Positions 7,628 to 16,918 of a stretch of 64,000 nt of DNA are shown piece after piece. The stretch lies in assembly GCF_000526215.1 (NCBI RefSeq), contig NZ_JAFQ01000004.1, positions 7,626,001 through 7,690,000 on the forward strand, written 5' to 3'. This DNA is from Nocardia sp. BMG51109 (GTDB lineage Bacteria; Actinomycetota; Actinomycetes; Mycobacteriales; Mycobacteriaceae). A model generated the notes under the pieces. It was given only the letters and a program-made list of their open reading frames with translations. It searched no databases and had not been told where the DNA came from. The number at the start of each line of letters is the position of its first letter. Position 1 is the stretch's first letter. A program made the translations under genes and the position numbers.

Positions 7628-10600
7628 ATGAGCAATGCTGCGGCTATTGTTGGTATCGGCTGCCGGTTTCCGGGTGACATCGATGATCTGGACAGCTTCT
7701 GGTCGGTGCTGGCGGCCGGTCGCGACGTGGTGGGCGAGGTGCCCGCACAACGATTCGATGCCAGCCGGTTCGCGGTGTCGGAAGCCGGGCCGATCCGCAC
7801 CGGCGGATTTCTCGGCGATGTCACCGGTTTCGACGCAGAGTATTTCGGAATCACGGCGCGGGAGGCCGGCCGGATCGATCCGCAGCAGCGTTTGATGCTG
7901 GAATTGGCGGTCGAGGCCGTGGAGAACGCCGGCTACGACCCGGCCGCGCTGGCCGGATCGAATACCGGTGTGTTCGTGGGATTTTCGCTGCTCGACTACC
8001 ATACTATGCAGCTGCGCGATCCGGACAGCATCACCGCGCACACCGCCGGTGGCTTCTTCGGTGCGGGGGTCGCGAATCGGGTTTCGTATGTCCTGAATCT
8101 GCGCGGGCCCAGCATCGCGCTCGATACCGCGTGTTCGTCCTCGCTGACCGCATTGCATTTGGCGGCGCGGGCGGTGTCCTCCGGTGAGTGCGATATGGCG
8201 CTCGCCGGAGGGGTGAACCTGATCCTGAACCCCTTCAACGCACTGAGCCTCGAGCGGGCGTCGGTATTGTCGCCGACCGGGCGGTGCCACACGTTTTCCG
8301 CGGCAGCGGACGGCTTTGTGCGGGCCGAGGGCGGGGGCATGGTGCTGGTGCGGCGGCATGCGGACGCGAAAAAGGATGGGGCGCAAGTGCACGCCGTGGT
8401 GCTCGGGAGCGCGATCAACTGCGACGGCCGAACGCCCGGACTTTCTCAGCCCAGCGGCGCGGCGCAGGAAGCGTTGTTGCGGGAGGCGTATTCGCAGGCC
8501 GAGGTGAGTGCGGACGAACTCGTCTACTTCGAGGCCCACGGTACCGGTACCCCGGTCGGTGATGTGATCGAATGCGAGGCGATCGGCAATGCGCTCGGTG
8601 CGCACCGCTCGCCGGACGATCCGCTGCCGATCGGTTCGGTGAAGACCAACTTCGGGCATTGCGAAGCCGCTTCGGGGATGGCCAGTCTGGTCAAGGCCGT
8701 GCTGGTACTCGAGCGCGGGAGCATTCCGGTCACCCTGCATGCGAACCCGTTGAATACCGCCATCGACTTCGAGAGCTGGAATCTCCGCCCGGCCGTGACC
8801 GCCCGCCGGTGGTCGGCCGAGAGCCGGGCAGCGGTGGGAGTCAACGGATTCGGGATGGGCGGGGCCAACGGCCACGTGATCCTGGGACTACCCACCGAGC
8901 GACCGGCCGCCGCCGGCCACCCGGAACCCGCCGATCGACCCCGGCCGTATGTGGTCACCGGACGCACGCCGGAAGCGGCACGCGCGGCCGCGCGGCGGCA
9001 TGCCCGCAAGCTCGTCGACGTGGCCGACGACGAGTTCTACGACTACTGCCACACCGCATGTCTGCGGCGCCCCCACCATCGGCACCGGATCGCGGTGCTC
9101 GCCGACGGTCCCGAGCGAGCCGCCCGGCGACTGTGGTCCGCGGCCCGCGAGGAGCCGGTGCCGGAAGCAGCCGCCGCGGAAGCCACCGAGCGCGGCCGGA
9201 TGGCATTCGTGTTCGACGGCAACGGCTCCCAGTGGGCGGGTATGGGCGCGGACCTGCTGCGCGCGGACCCGGCGTTCGCGGCGGCGGTCGACGACATCGA
9301 CCAGGTGCTCGGCCCGATGCTGGGCTGGTCCGTGCGCGCGGAACTCGCCACGGCCGATACGGCGAGAATGGCGCTGACGGAGGTGGCGCAGCCGACGCTG
9401 TTCGCGGTCCAGATCGGCCTCGCCCAGGTCTTGGCCGCGTACGGAATACGACCGCATGCGGTGGTGGGGCACAGCGTCGGTGAGGTCGCCGCCGCCCACG
9501 TCGCCGGCGTGCTCACCCTGGCCGACGCCGCGACGGTGGTGGCGGCCAGAAGCCGCCTGCAGGCAGGCACCGCCGGGCTCGGGCGGATGGCGGCCGTCGG
9601 CCTGTCCCGGGAGCACGCGATGGCCGCCATCGCCGATTACGGGGGAAAACTGGAGATCGCCGCGGTCAACACGGAAACCGACGTCACCATCGCCGGACCG
9701 GCCGCTTCGCTGCGCGAACTCGGTGCGCACCTGACGGCCACCGACGTCGGCTTCCGTGAGCTGGATCTGAACTACCCCTTCCACACCGCCGCCATGGACA
9801 ATCTGCGGCAGCCGATGCTCGCCGAACTGAGCCGGATGGCGCCTCGGCCGGCGCGAATTCCCCTGTACTCCACGGTGACCGGCGGCCGGCTCGAGGGCGA
9901 GGAGGCCGACGCCCAGTACTGGTGGCACAACCTGCGCCGACCGGTGCTGTTCGACTCGGCCGTCCGCGGCGCACTGGCCGAAGACTGCGATCTGCTGGTC
10001 GAGGTCGGGCCACATCCGGTGCTGCGCGGATACCTGCGCCGGCTGACGAATGCGCACGCGGATCCGGTTTCCTTGGTGGAAACGCTGTCCCGCAACGCGG
10101 AGGGACCGTCTCGTCTGCACGGTTGCGTGGCGGCGGTCGTCGCCGGTGGGGGTGCCGTCGACTGGACGGCCGCGTTCCCACGGCCCGGCGCGGCTGTCGA
10201 CCTGCCGCCGTATCCTTGGCAGCGGGAACGGCATTGGAACGGCGACCCGGACCGGTGGACCCGTGACGGTGCCGGGGCCGGGGTCAACGAGCATCCGCTG
10301 CTGGGCCGGAACGGCGACGCACCGAATCCGACCTGGCAGACGCGGCTGGATCCGCAGCGGCTGCCCTGGATCGGCGACCACGTCATCGCGGGCTCCACGC
10401 TCATGCCGGGCGCGGCCTTCCTGGACATGGCCCTGACCGCCGGATCGACGGCGCTGGCCGACTCGGCCGAACTGGTGACGGCGCACATCGAGACGGGCCT
10501 GCCGATCCCGGACGCGACCGCCGCGATCGACCTGCACACGAGCGTCGCCCCCGAGGACCGAACGGTGCGGATCAGCAGCCGCACCGATACCGGAGCCTGG

Positions 10601-13600
10601 CGGAGACACCTACGCGCCACGATTCGCCGTCGGCTGGACCCGCCACCGAAGGACCTCGATCCGGAGTCCCTGCAGGATCGATCGCCCGAAACGATCACGG
10701 CCACCGATCATTACGCGCGGTTGGCCACCCTCGGGTACGCATACGGGCCGAGCCTCCGGCTGCTGCGGCAGTTACAGGTCGCCGGCGACGAGGTGCTGGG
10801 TGACTACGAATGCACCGACCGGTCCGGCCGGTACCTGGCACACCCGGCGATCCTCGATGCGGCCCTGCAGGCCTGTTTCGTCACGACCGCGAACACATAC
10901 CTGCCGGTGGGAGTCGAGCGCGTCCGGCTGTGGCGCACGCTCCCACAGCGCGGACACATCCACGTCGGAATCCGCCCGGAAACCGGACGAGATCTCGTCG
11001 CGGACATCGCGATCACCGATGTGAGTGGCGCCGTCGCCCTGCAATTGTCCGGGTGCCGGATGCGCCCGCTGGACACCGCTCCCGTCGTGGCACCGTGGCA
11101 GACCACCGTGCTGCGGGCAGCACCGAGACCGGACGAGCCTTGCGCGGCAACATCTTTCCCTCCATTGCCGGATCTTGTGACGACGGGTGCACGGTTACTC
11201 GCGGATCCCGATGTCCTCGAGGGGCATCGGCGTTACGTCCGCAATCTGGTGGCCCTGGGCGCACACGGCATGGCTGCCGCGATCCCGCGCCTGCTGCCGG
11301 AGACCGAACGGTTCGGCATCGACGACCTGCTCGCCGCAGGTGTGCCGGCCAAACACACCAGGCTGCTGCGCGTGCTCCTGACCATGGCGGTAGAACACGG
11401 CCTCCTCGGCCGAACCGGCCCGCGCTGGGTGCGCACGGCGGAGCCCGATCCGCTCGGCACACTGCACACGGCGCTGGCCGACGCGCCACGCTGCCAGGTC
11501 GAGTTCAGCCTTGCGGCGCGGGCGGGAGACCGGTTACCGGAATTGCTGCGGGACGAGCGCGACATCGTCGACTTCCTGTTCGGAGACAGCACCGCGACCG
11601 CCGTCACGCACATGTACGACCTGGCGCACAGCTTCGACCACGGCCTTCGCGCACTGGCCGAGACGGTGCGGCACGCGATCGCCGACTGGCCTGCCGACCG
11701 GCCGTTGCGAATCCTCGAGGTCGGGGCCGGGACCGGCGGGCTGAGCGCGCATCTGCTGCCCCTGCTGCCCCGAGACAACACCAGCTATGTCTACACCGAC
11801 ATCTCCGAGGCATTCTTCGCGGTGGCCGGGACACGGTTCGCCGACTACGACTTCCTCACCTTCCGCCGATTCGACCTGGAACACGATCCGGGCGAACAAG
11901 GCTTCGCCGACGGCACTTTCGACATCGTGGTGGCCTCGCAGGCCCTGCACGCCACCAGCGACCTGCGCTCCACCGTCGGCAAGCTGACAGGACTGCTGGC
12001 CGACGGCGGCCTGCTGGCCACCTTCGAGATCCACGACGTTCGACTGACCGCGCTGCCCTTCGGGCCGTTGGACGGCCTGTGGTTGTTCACCGATACCGAC
12101 CTCCGATCCGAATCCGCCCTGCTGCCGGTGCCCGAATGGCTGACACTGCTGAACGACTGTGGATTCGGCGACGCCGACGCCATCCGGCTGGGTTCCGATC
12201 CGCACGAAAACCCGGACGGCTGTGAGTTTTCCATCCTCCTCGGTGTCCGGAACGCACGCGAGTGCCCCATCTCGGCTGCCCTGCCGCGCGCCGCGGACGG
12301 CACGCACGCCGTTGTCGTCAGCGCATGCGAGGACCCGCTCGGCGCCGAACTGGCCGCGGTTCTCGATGCGCAAGGTGTATCGGCCGACCATCGCGACAGC
12401 CGGGCCACCGAGCACACCGATACCTGGGCCGCCGTGCTGCCGACGGACGCGCCGGTTCTGCATGTCGTCCTGATTCTCGGGAACGAATCGGCGGAGCCCA
12501 TGGAATCGGTCGTCCGGCAGGCCATGGTCTTACGCGCATTGGCCGCGGCATGTGAACCGCTCCCGGGCGAGGTGAATATCTGGCTCGTCACCCGGCCCAG
12601 CGGAGCACTACCGGCTCCCGAACCGCCGCACCATCCGGACGACGCCGCGGCCTGGGGCGTGGCCCGGGTGCTCGGCAACGAACAACCCGGCCTGACCGTG
12701 CGGCGAATCTCCTTGGCACGCAACGAGTATTCCGATGCACGGCGGCTGGCGCGCGAACTCGTCGAACCGGCGGCCGAGGACGAGATCGTCTTCACCCCCG
12801 CGGGACGGTTCGTGCCCAGGCAGCATGCCGGGCGTCCGAAGACCCGGCCCGGCACGGGCCGTCTGGAGTTGCGGGACCGCGGGCCGTCCTATCGCTTGGA
12901 CTGGACCGCGACGTCACCGATCGAGCCCGGCCCGGACGAGGTGATCGTTGCGACCCGCGCTGTCGGACTGAACTCCCGCACCGTCGCGGACGCCGCCGGA
13001 AGCCTGTCCGAGGACGCGGGCGGCGGGGCCGGCGCGGCGACGCGAGCCGTCGACTGCGCCGGAGTCGTCACCGCGGTCGGCACCAGGGTCGGCAGCCTGC
13101 GCGTCGGTGACCGAGTCTTCGGCCTGTGCACCGACACCATAGGCTCGCAGTTGCGGGTCGAGGCCGGCTTACTGTCGCTGATCCCGCCGGACCTGACCTT
13201 CGCCGATGCCGCCGCTCTGCCACTGGCCGGTACCACCGTGCTGTACGGCCTCGGTCATCGGGCGCGGCTGCGGGAAGGGGAAACCCTGCTGGTGCACGGG
13301 GCGGCGGGCGGTGTCGGCCTGATGGCCGTCCAGTACGCCCGGCGCGCGGGCGCCACCGTCATCGCCACGGCGGGAAACGCGGAGAAGCGCGAGTTTCTGG
13401 CGCTGCTCGGGGTGGAGCACGTCCTCGACTCCCGCGATCTCGGTTTCGCCCACCAAGTGCGGGAGATTACCGGCGGACGCGGGGTGGACGTGGTCCTCAA
13501 TTCTCTGTCCGGCGAGGCCGTCGAGCGCGGCCTGGATGTCCTGGGACCCGGTGGCCGGTTCATCGACCTGGCCGCGCGCGGCACCGGCGAGAACATCAGC

Positions 13601-14974
13601 CTTCCGCTGCGCCTGCTGGGCAGCAACGGCGCCGTCGCAACCATGGACATCGATCGGATGTTGCGCGACAACGCCTCCGAGCTCGTCGCCGTCTTCGCCG
13701 AGTTCGCGGCCCGGCTGGCCGACGGTGATCTGCCGCCCCTGCCGTACCGTCGCTTTCCGTCCGGCAGGATCGCGGAGGCTTTCCGGCTCCTGGAGGAGTC
13801 GTTACACCTCGGCAGGGTGGTCGTAACCTTCGACGAGCCGCTGCCGACCCGAGTGGAGCCGCCACGGCCGACGCTGGACCCGGACGGCTGCTATCTGATC
13901 GTCGGAGGTACCAGCGGCGTCGGTGCGTTGACCGCCCAGTGGCTGGCCCGTCAGGGAGCCCGGCATCTGGTCCTGGTCAGCACTCGGGGGGACCGAAGCC
14001 CCGAGGCGGACACCGTGATCGCCGCTCTGGCCGGCCTGGGTGCGACCGTCACCACCCATGCCGCCGACGTCAGCGACGAAGAGGCGATGGGCGAGGTCTT
14101 CGCGGATATCGATCGCCGAGGCCATCCCCTTCGCGGCGTCGTCCACGCCGCCGCGCTGCTGGCCGATGCCGCCCTGCACGACCAGGATCCGGAGCGGTTC
14201 CGCGTGGCGCTGGACCCCAAGGTCCAGGGCGCCCTGGTGCTCGACCGGCTCACCCGCGGACATCCGCTGGAGTTCTTCGTGGTCTTCAGCTCGCTCATGG
14301 GTCTGCTGGGCAATCTCGGTCAGGCCAACTACGTGGCCGGCAACGTCTTTCTGGAGGCACTGATCCGCCGGCGCCGGGCCGCCGGGTTGCCAGGGCTGGC
14401 GCTGGCTTGGGGGTTGATCATCGATGTCGGCAGGGCAGCCCGCGATTCCGGGTTGCAGAAGAAGGTGATTCGCATGCTGCCGCCGATCTCCCGGGAAGAA
14501 GTCCACGCGGCCCTCGAGACCGGCCTCGGCGGTGAGGACGAAGTGGTCACCGTGGCCCACTGCCAGTGGGACAGCCTCCGCACGCTGCTTCCCACGGTAT
14601 CCGCGCCCAGGCTTGCCGGCGCCTACGATGCGGGCGACGGAGCCTCCGGAAAACGGGCGCAACGCCAAGCAATCGCATTCGACGAGAAGCTGGCGGCCTG
14701 CGCACCGTCCGAGGTCGCACCCTTGGTCGAGGACGCGGTCGCCGCACTGGTCAGCCAGGTGGCACAGATCCCGGCGCAACGGCTGGACCGCAGCCTCCGG
14801 CTCAGCCGGCTCGGGCTCGACTCGCTGATGAGCGTCGAGCTGCAACGCGCCATCAAACGGGAACTGCGCCAGGACATCCCGCTGTTGGAGGTACTGGACA
14901 GCGGCATCAGCGATCTGGCCGACCAGCTCGGCGCGCGCCTCGGCGCCCGGCCGGAGGGAGCCGGTCCGGCATGA
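7628..14974 (+). CDS. Highly reducing type I polyketide synthase, KS-AT-DH-cMT-ER-KR-ACP
   Basis: A single-module 2448-residue synthase. In order: ketosynthase with Cys169 (DTACSSSL), His304 (EAHGTGT) and His344 (GHCEA); acyltransferase with Ser616 (GHSVGE) and the motif YPFH, closer to malonyl than methylmalonyl types; dehydratase with His918 (HVIAGSTLMP) and Asp1077 (DAALQ); C-methyltransferase with EVGAGTGG at 1364; enoylreductase with HGAAGGVG at 1890; ketoreductase with GGTSGVG at 2093 and Tyr2235 (QANYVAGN); carrier protein with Ser2399 (LGLDSLMS). There is no thioesterase, docking region or loading module. All catalytic motifs look intact, so full reduction and alpha-methylation are possible. 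The layout matches fungal iterative highly reducing synthases, so iteration is likely. Start ATG follows AAGGAG. The stop overlaps the next gene by 4 bases. Confidence 0.93.
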   Translation: MSNAAAIVGIGCRFPGDIDDLDSFWSVLAAGRDVVGEVPAQRFDASRFAVSEAGPIRTGGFLGDVTGFDAEYFGITAREAGRIDPQQRLMLELAVEAVENAGYDPAALAGSNTGVFVGFSLLDYHTMQLRDPDSITAHTAGGFFGAGVANRVSYVLNLRGPSIALDTACSSSLTALHLAARAVSSGECDMALAGGVNLILNPFNALSLERASVLSPTGRCHTFSAAADGFVRAEGGGMVLVRRHADAKKDGAQVHAVVLGSAINCDGRTPGLSQPSGAAQEALLREAYSQAEVSADELVYFEAHGTGTPVGDVIECEAIGNALGAHRSPDDPLPIGSVKTNFGHCEAASGMASLVKAVLVLERGSIPVTLHANPLNTAIDFESWNLRPAVTARRWSAESRAAVGVNGFGMGGANGHVILGLPTERPAAAGHPEPADRPRPYVVTGRTPEAARAAARRHARKLVDVADDEFYDYCHTACLRRPHHRHRIAVLADGPERAARRLWSAAREEPVPEAAAAEATERGRMAFVFDGNGSQWAGMGADLLRADPAFAAAVDDIDQVLGPMLGWSVRAELATADTARMALTEVAQPTLFAVQIGLAQVLAAYGIRPHAVVGHSVGEVAAAHVAGVLTLADAATVVAARSRLQAGTAGLGRMAAVGLSREHAMAAIADYGGKLEIAAVNTETDVTIAGPAASLRELGAHLTATDVGFRELDLNYPFHTAAMDNLRQPMLAELSRMAPRPARIPLYSTVTGGRLEGEEADAQYWWHNLRRPVLFDSAVRGALAEDCDLLVEVGPHPVLRGYLRRLTNAHADPVSLVETLSRNAEGPSRLHGCVAAVVAGGGAVDWTAAFPRPGAAVDLPPYPWQRERHWNGDPDRWTRDGAGAGVNEHPLLGRNGDAPNPTWQTRLDPQRLPWIGDHVIAGSTLMPGAAFLDMALTAGSTALADSAELVTAHIETGLPIPDATAAIDLHTSVAPEDRTVRISSRTDTGAWRRHLRATIRRRLDPPPKDLDPESLQDRSPETITATDHYARLATLGYAYGPSLRLLRQLQVAGDEVLGDYECTDRSGRYLAHPAILDAALQACFVTTANTYLPVGVERVRLWRTLPQRGHIHVGIRPETGRDLVADIAITDVSGAVALQLSGCRMRPLDTAPVVAPWQTTVLRAAPRPDEPCAATSFPPLPDLVTTGARLLADPDVLEGHRRYVRNLVALGAHGMAAAIPRLLPETERFGIDDLLAAGVPAKHTRLLRVLLTMAVEHGLLGRTGPRWVRTAEPDPLGTLHTALADAPRCQVEFSLAARAGDRLPELLRDERDIVDFLFGDSTATAVTHMYDLAHSFDHGLRALAETVRHAIADWPADRPLRILEVGAGTGGLSAHLLPLLPRDNTSYVYTDISEAFFAVAGTRFADYDFLTFRRFDLEHDPGEQGFADGTFDIVVASQALHATSDLRSTVGKLTGLLADGGLLATFEIHDVRLTALPFGPLDGLWLFTDTDLRSESALLPVPEWLTLLNDCGFGDADAIRLGSDPHENPDGCEFSILLGVRNARECPISAALPRAADGTHAVVVSACEDPLGAELAAVLDAQGVSADHRDSRATEHTDTWAAVLPTDAPVLHVVLILGNESAEPMESVVRQAMVLRALAAACEPLPGEVNIWLVTRPSGALPAPEPPHHPDDAAAWGVARVLGNEQPGLTVRRISLARNEYSDARRLARELVEPAAEDEIVFTPAGRFVPRQHAGRPKTRPGTGRLELRDRGPSYRLDWTATSPIEPGPDEVIVATRAVGLNSRTVADAAGSLSEDAGGGAGAATRAVDCAGVVTAVGTRVGSLRVGDRVFGLCTDTIGSQLRVEAGLLSLIPPDLTFADAAALPLAGTTVLYGLGHRARLREGETLLVHGAAGGVGLMAVQYARRAGATVIATAGNAEKREFLALLGVEHVLDSRDLGFAHQVREITGGRGVDVVLNSLSGEAVERGLDVLGPGGRFIDLAARGTGENISLPLRLLGSNGAVATMDIDRMLRDNASELVAVFAEFAARLADGDLPPLPYRRFPSGRIAEAFRLLEESLHLGRVVVTFDEPLPTRVEPPRPTLDPDGCYLIVGGTSGVGALTAQWLARQGARHLVLVSTRGDRSPEADTVIAALAGLGATVTTHAADVSDEEAMGEVFADIDRRGHPLRGVVHAAALLADAALHDQDPERFRVALDPKVQGALVLDRLTRGHPLEFFVVFSSLMGLLGNLGQANYVAGNVFLEALIRRRRAAGLPGLALAWGLIIDVGRAARDSGLQKKVIRMLPPISREEVHAALETGLGGEDEVVTVAHCQWDSLRTLLPTVSAPRLAGAYDAGDGASGKRAQRQAIAFDEKLAACAPSEVAPLVEDAVAALVSQVAQIPAQRLDRSLRLSRLGLDSLMSVELQRAIKRELRQDIPLLEVLDSGISDLADQLGARLGARPEGAGPA

Positions 14975-16230
14975 CCCCATCGGAATTGCATTGCTACTCC
15001 GCCGCCGATCGCGCCGAACTCGACCGGGAGCTCGCGCTCACCCGCGAGTCCACCAGCGGGACAGTGCGACTGGCCGTCGTCGCACACGACGAGACAGAGC
15101 TCGCCGAGCGCTTGGGCGCTGCGCGCAAGTGGCTGTGGGGCGAGAGCCCGCGGCCGGCGGGCACGGCCTATCGCGACACTCCCCTGTCCGGCGGGCTGGC
15201 CTTCACCTTCCCCGGTTCCGGCGTCGAAATCCCGGGCATGGGGCGGGAACTGCTCGCCGATTACCCCGGCCCCACGACGGACGTGGCAGCACGCTGCGGC
15301 GGGTTGGCCGAGCTGTCCGCCTGGGCAGCAGCGGACCTACCCCTCGAGGAGTCTCCGACACACGGCGTGCTCGCCCTCATGCAGCTGGGTTTGCTGCAGG
15401 CCGAGATCGGCACCCGAATACTCGGCCTGCGACCCGACGCCGTCATCGGCTACTCGCTGGGCGAAACCAACGGCCTGCTGGCCGCCGGTTGCTGGCCGGA
15501 CCCCCGCGCACTTCTCGACCGGATCCGCACGGACCCGCTGTTCACCCGGGAGATCGGCGGCGAGATGCGAGTGGTCCGAGAAGCTTGGCGCGCGGCCGGG
15601 ATCGACGGAACCCGATGGAGCACATACACGGTCGTCGGCGAACTCGACGCGGTCCGCGAAAACCTCCTTCCCGGAACACGTCTCATGGCGGTCAACGCAC
15701 CCGGCCTGTGCATCATCGGCGGCGAGGCCACCGCGTGCGCCGAGGTGATCGAGACGCTCGCCGAGACCCACACCGCCATCGCACTCCCCCTGGCCATTCC
15801 CAGCCACGTCCCCGAACTCGCCGACGGCCGCCCGCAGCTGCACCGGTTCTTCGACCGTCCGACCAGCGACACGGGCATCCGCGTCTATTCCTGCGCAGCC
15901 GGCGACTGGTACCACCCCACTCGCCGTGCGGCCGCCCGGCTACTGACCGATCAGGCCCTCGACACCATCGACTATCCACGGGTGATCGAGCGGGCCTATG
16001 CGGACGGAATCAGGACGTTCCTCGAACTCGGCCCCGCCGAGGTGTGCACGACCTGGATCCATCGCATCCTCGGCAACCGTCCCCACCTGGCGGTGTGCCT
16101 CGGTTCGGGCGGCACGCCCGCGGTGGAACAGCTCGCGGCCGAGCTGGCCGCGGCCGGGGTGCCGACAACGCACGGAACAACCATCGACAAAGGACAGGGC
16201 AATGGCGCGCATCCCGTACCGCACCCGTGA
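14971..16230 (+). CDS. Stand-alone PfaB-like acyltransferase
   Basis: A 419-residue protein translated from an ATG that overlaps the polyketide synthase stop (ATGA). It has an acyltransferase fold: FTFPGSGVEIPGMGREL near residue 75, a nucleophile elbow GYSLGE with Ser162, and the later segments MAVNAPGLCIIGGE and IPSHVPELADG, where His would complete the dyad. The RxGxxG arginine helix is altered. The overall form, with a degenerate N-terminal region and the GYSLGE box, resembles PfaB of polyunsaturated fatty acid synthases more than polyketide trans-acyltransferases. As the synthase already has an AT, this protein may load a special starter, hydrolyse stalled chains or release/transfer the finished chain. 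Which of these cannot be told from sequence. Confidence 0.7.
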   Translation: MTPSELHCYSAADRAELDRELALTRESTSGTVRLAVVAHDETELAERLGAARKWLWGESPRPAGTAYRDTPLSGGLAFTFPGSGVEIPGMGRELLADYPGPTTDVAARCGGLAELSAWAAADLPLEESPTHGVLALMQLGLLQAEIGTRILGLRPDAVIGYSLGETNGLLAAGCWPDPRALLDRIRTDPLFTREIGGEMRVVREAWRAAGIDGTRWSTYTVVGELDAVRENLLPGTRLMAVNAPGLCIIGGEATACAEVIETLAETHTAIALPLAIPSHVPELADGRPQLHRFFDRPTSDTGIRVYSCAAGDWYHPTRRAAARLLTDQALDTIDYPRVIERAYADGIRTFLELGPAEVCTTWIHRILGNRPHLAVCLGSGGTPAVEQLAAELAAAGVPTTHGTTIDKGQGNGAHPVPHP

Positions 16231-16831
16231 CACATGGCCGCCGGACCTGGACGGCATGAAACCGATGCTGCCCCCGCTACGCATATTCGACATGCTCGCC
16301 CACGCCGGGGCGACCACGCATCGACTGTTCCACTACGGCGCCGCGCTCTTCGAAGCCTCCGCGATCGAGCCCCGGCTACGGCAACTGGTCATCCTCGCGG
16401 TCGCCCGTGCCAACTCCTGCGAATACGTCTGGCGCCAGCACGAAGTGGTCTCACTCGCCTGCGGAGTGTCCGAGGCCCAACAGCGCGCCGTGCAGCGCGG
16501 CGACTTCACCGACCCGGGCCTCGACGCCCGAGACAGCGCGGTACTCACCTTCACCACCGCGGTGGTGACCGCTCCCCGTGCCGGCGACGCCGCGTTCGCC
16601 GCGATCCAGGAGCACTTCGACCACCGCCAGATCGTCGAACTCATCCAGCTCATCGGCTACTACTGGAACTCGACCCGCATCGCCACCACACTCGACCTCG
16701 AACCGGAACAGTCGCAGGGAACCCGCATCCTCGACGCCACCGCCGGCGTGTACCAGAGCACCCGCCCCGCAGGAACTGTCAATAGCCACCGGCCTGCCGA
16801 AGATCCCGCAACCGGTTCTCCGCTCAGCTAG
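16202..16831 (+). CDS. Carboxymuconolactone decarboxylase-like protein
   Basis: A 209-residue protein whose ATG at 16202 lies inside the end of the preceding gene (29-base overlap), with AAAGGACAGG as ribosome site, so it belongs to the polyketide operon. It carries the all-helical CMD/AhpD domain: LRQLVILAVARANSCEYVWRQ then HEVVSLACGVSE, and IVELIQLIGYYWNSTRIAT. The AhpD peroxidase C-x2-C-x3-H signature is reduced to one Cys plus His (second Cys replaced by Val), as in the decarboxylase branch, so a peroxidase role is unlikely. In pathways such proteins decarboxylate or isomerise small lactones or keto acids; the substrate here is unknown. It ends the operon. Confidence 0.8.
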   Translation: MARIPYRTRDTWPPDLDGMKPMLPPLRIFDMLAHAGATTHRLFHYGAALFEASAIEPRLRQLVILAVARANSCEYVWRQHEVVSLACGVSEAQQRAVQRGDFTDPGLDARDSAVLTFTTAVVTAPRAGDAAFAAIQEHFDHRQIVELIQLIGYYWNSTRIATTLDLEPEQSQGTRILDATAGVYQSTRPAGTVNSHRPAEDPATGSPLS

Positions 16832-16918
16832 TACCGCGCGCATGCGCCTGGGCCCGACCGGCATTCGGGCAGCTGTTCGGCCCACGGCCGGCCGGGCAAA
16901 TACGTCCCCGACGACACC

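Noticed and set aside
16202..16831. AhpD-type peroxidase call for the CMD-like protein
   Set aside because: Only one Cys of the C-x2-C pair is present, so the thiol peroxidase mechanism cannot work.
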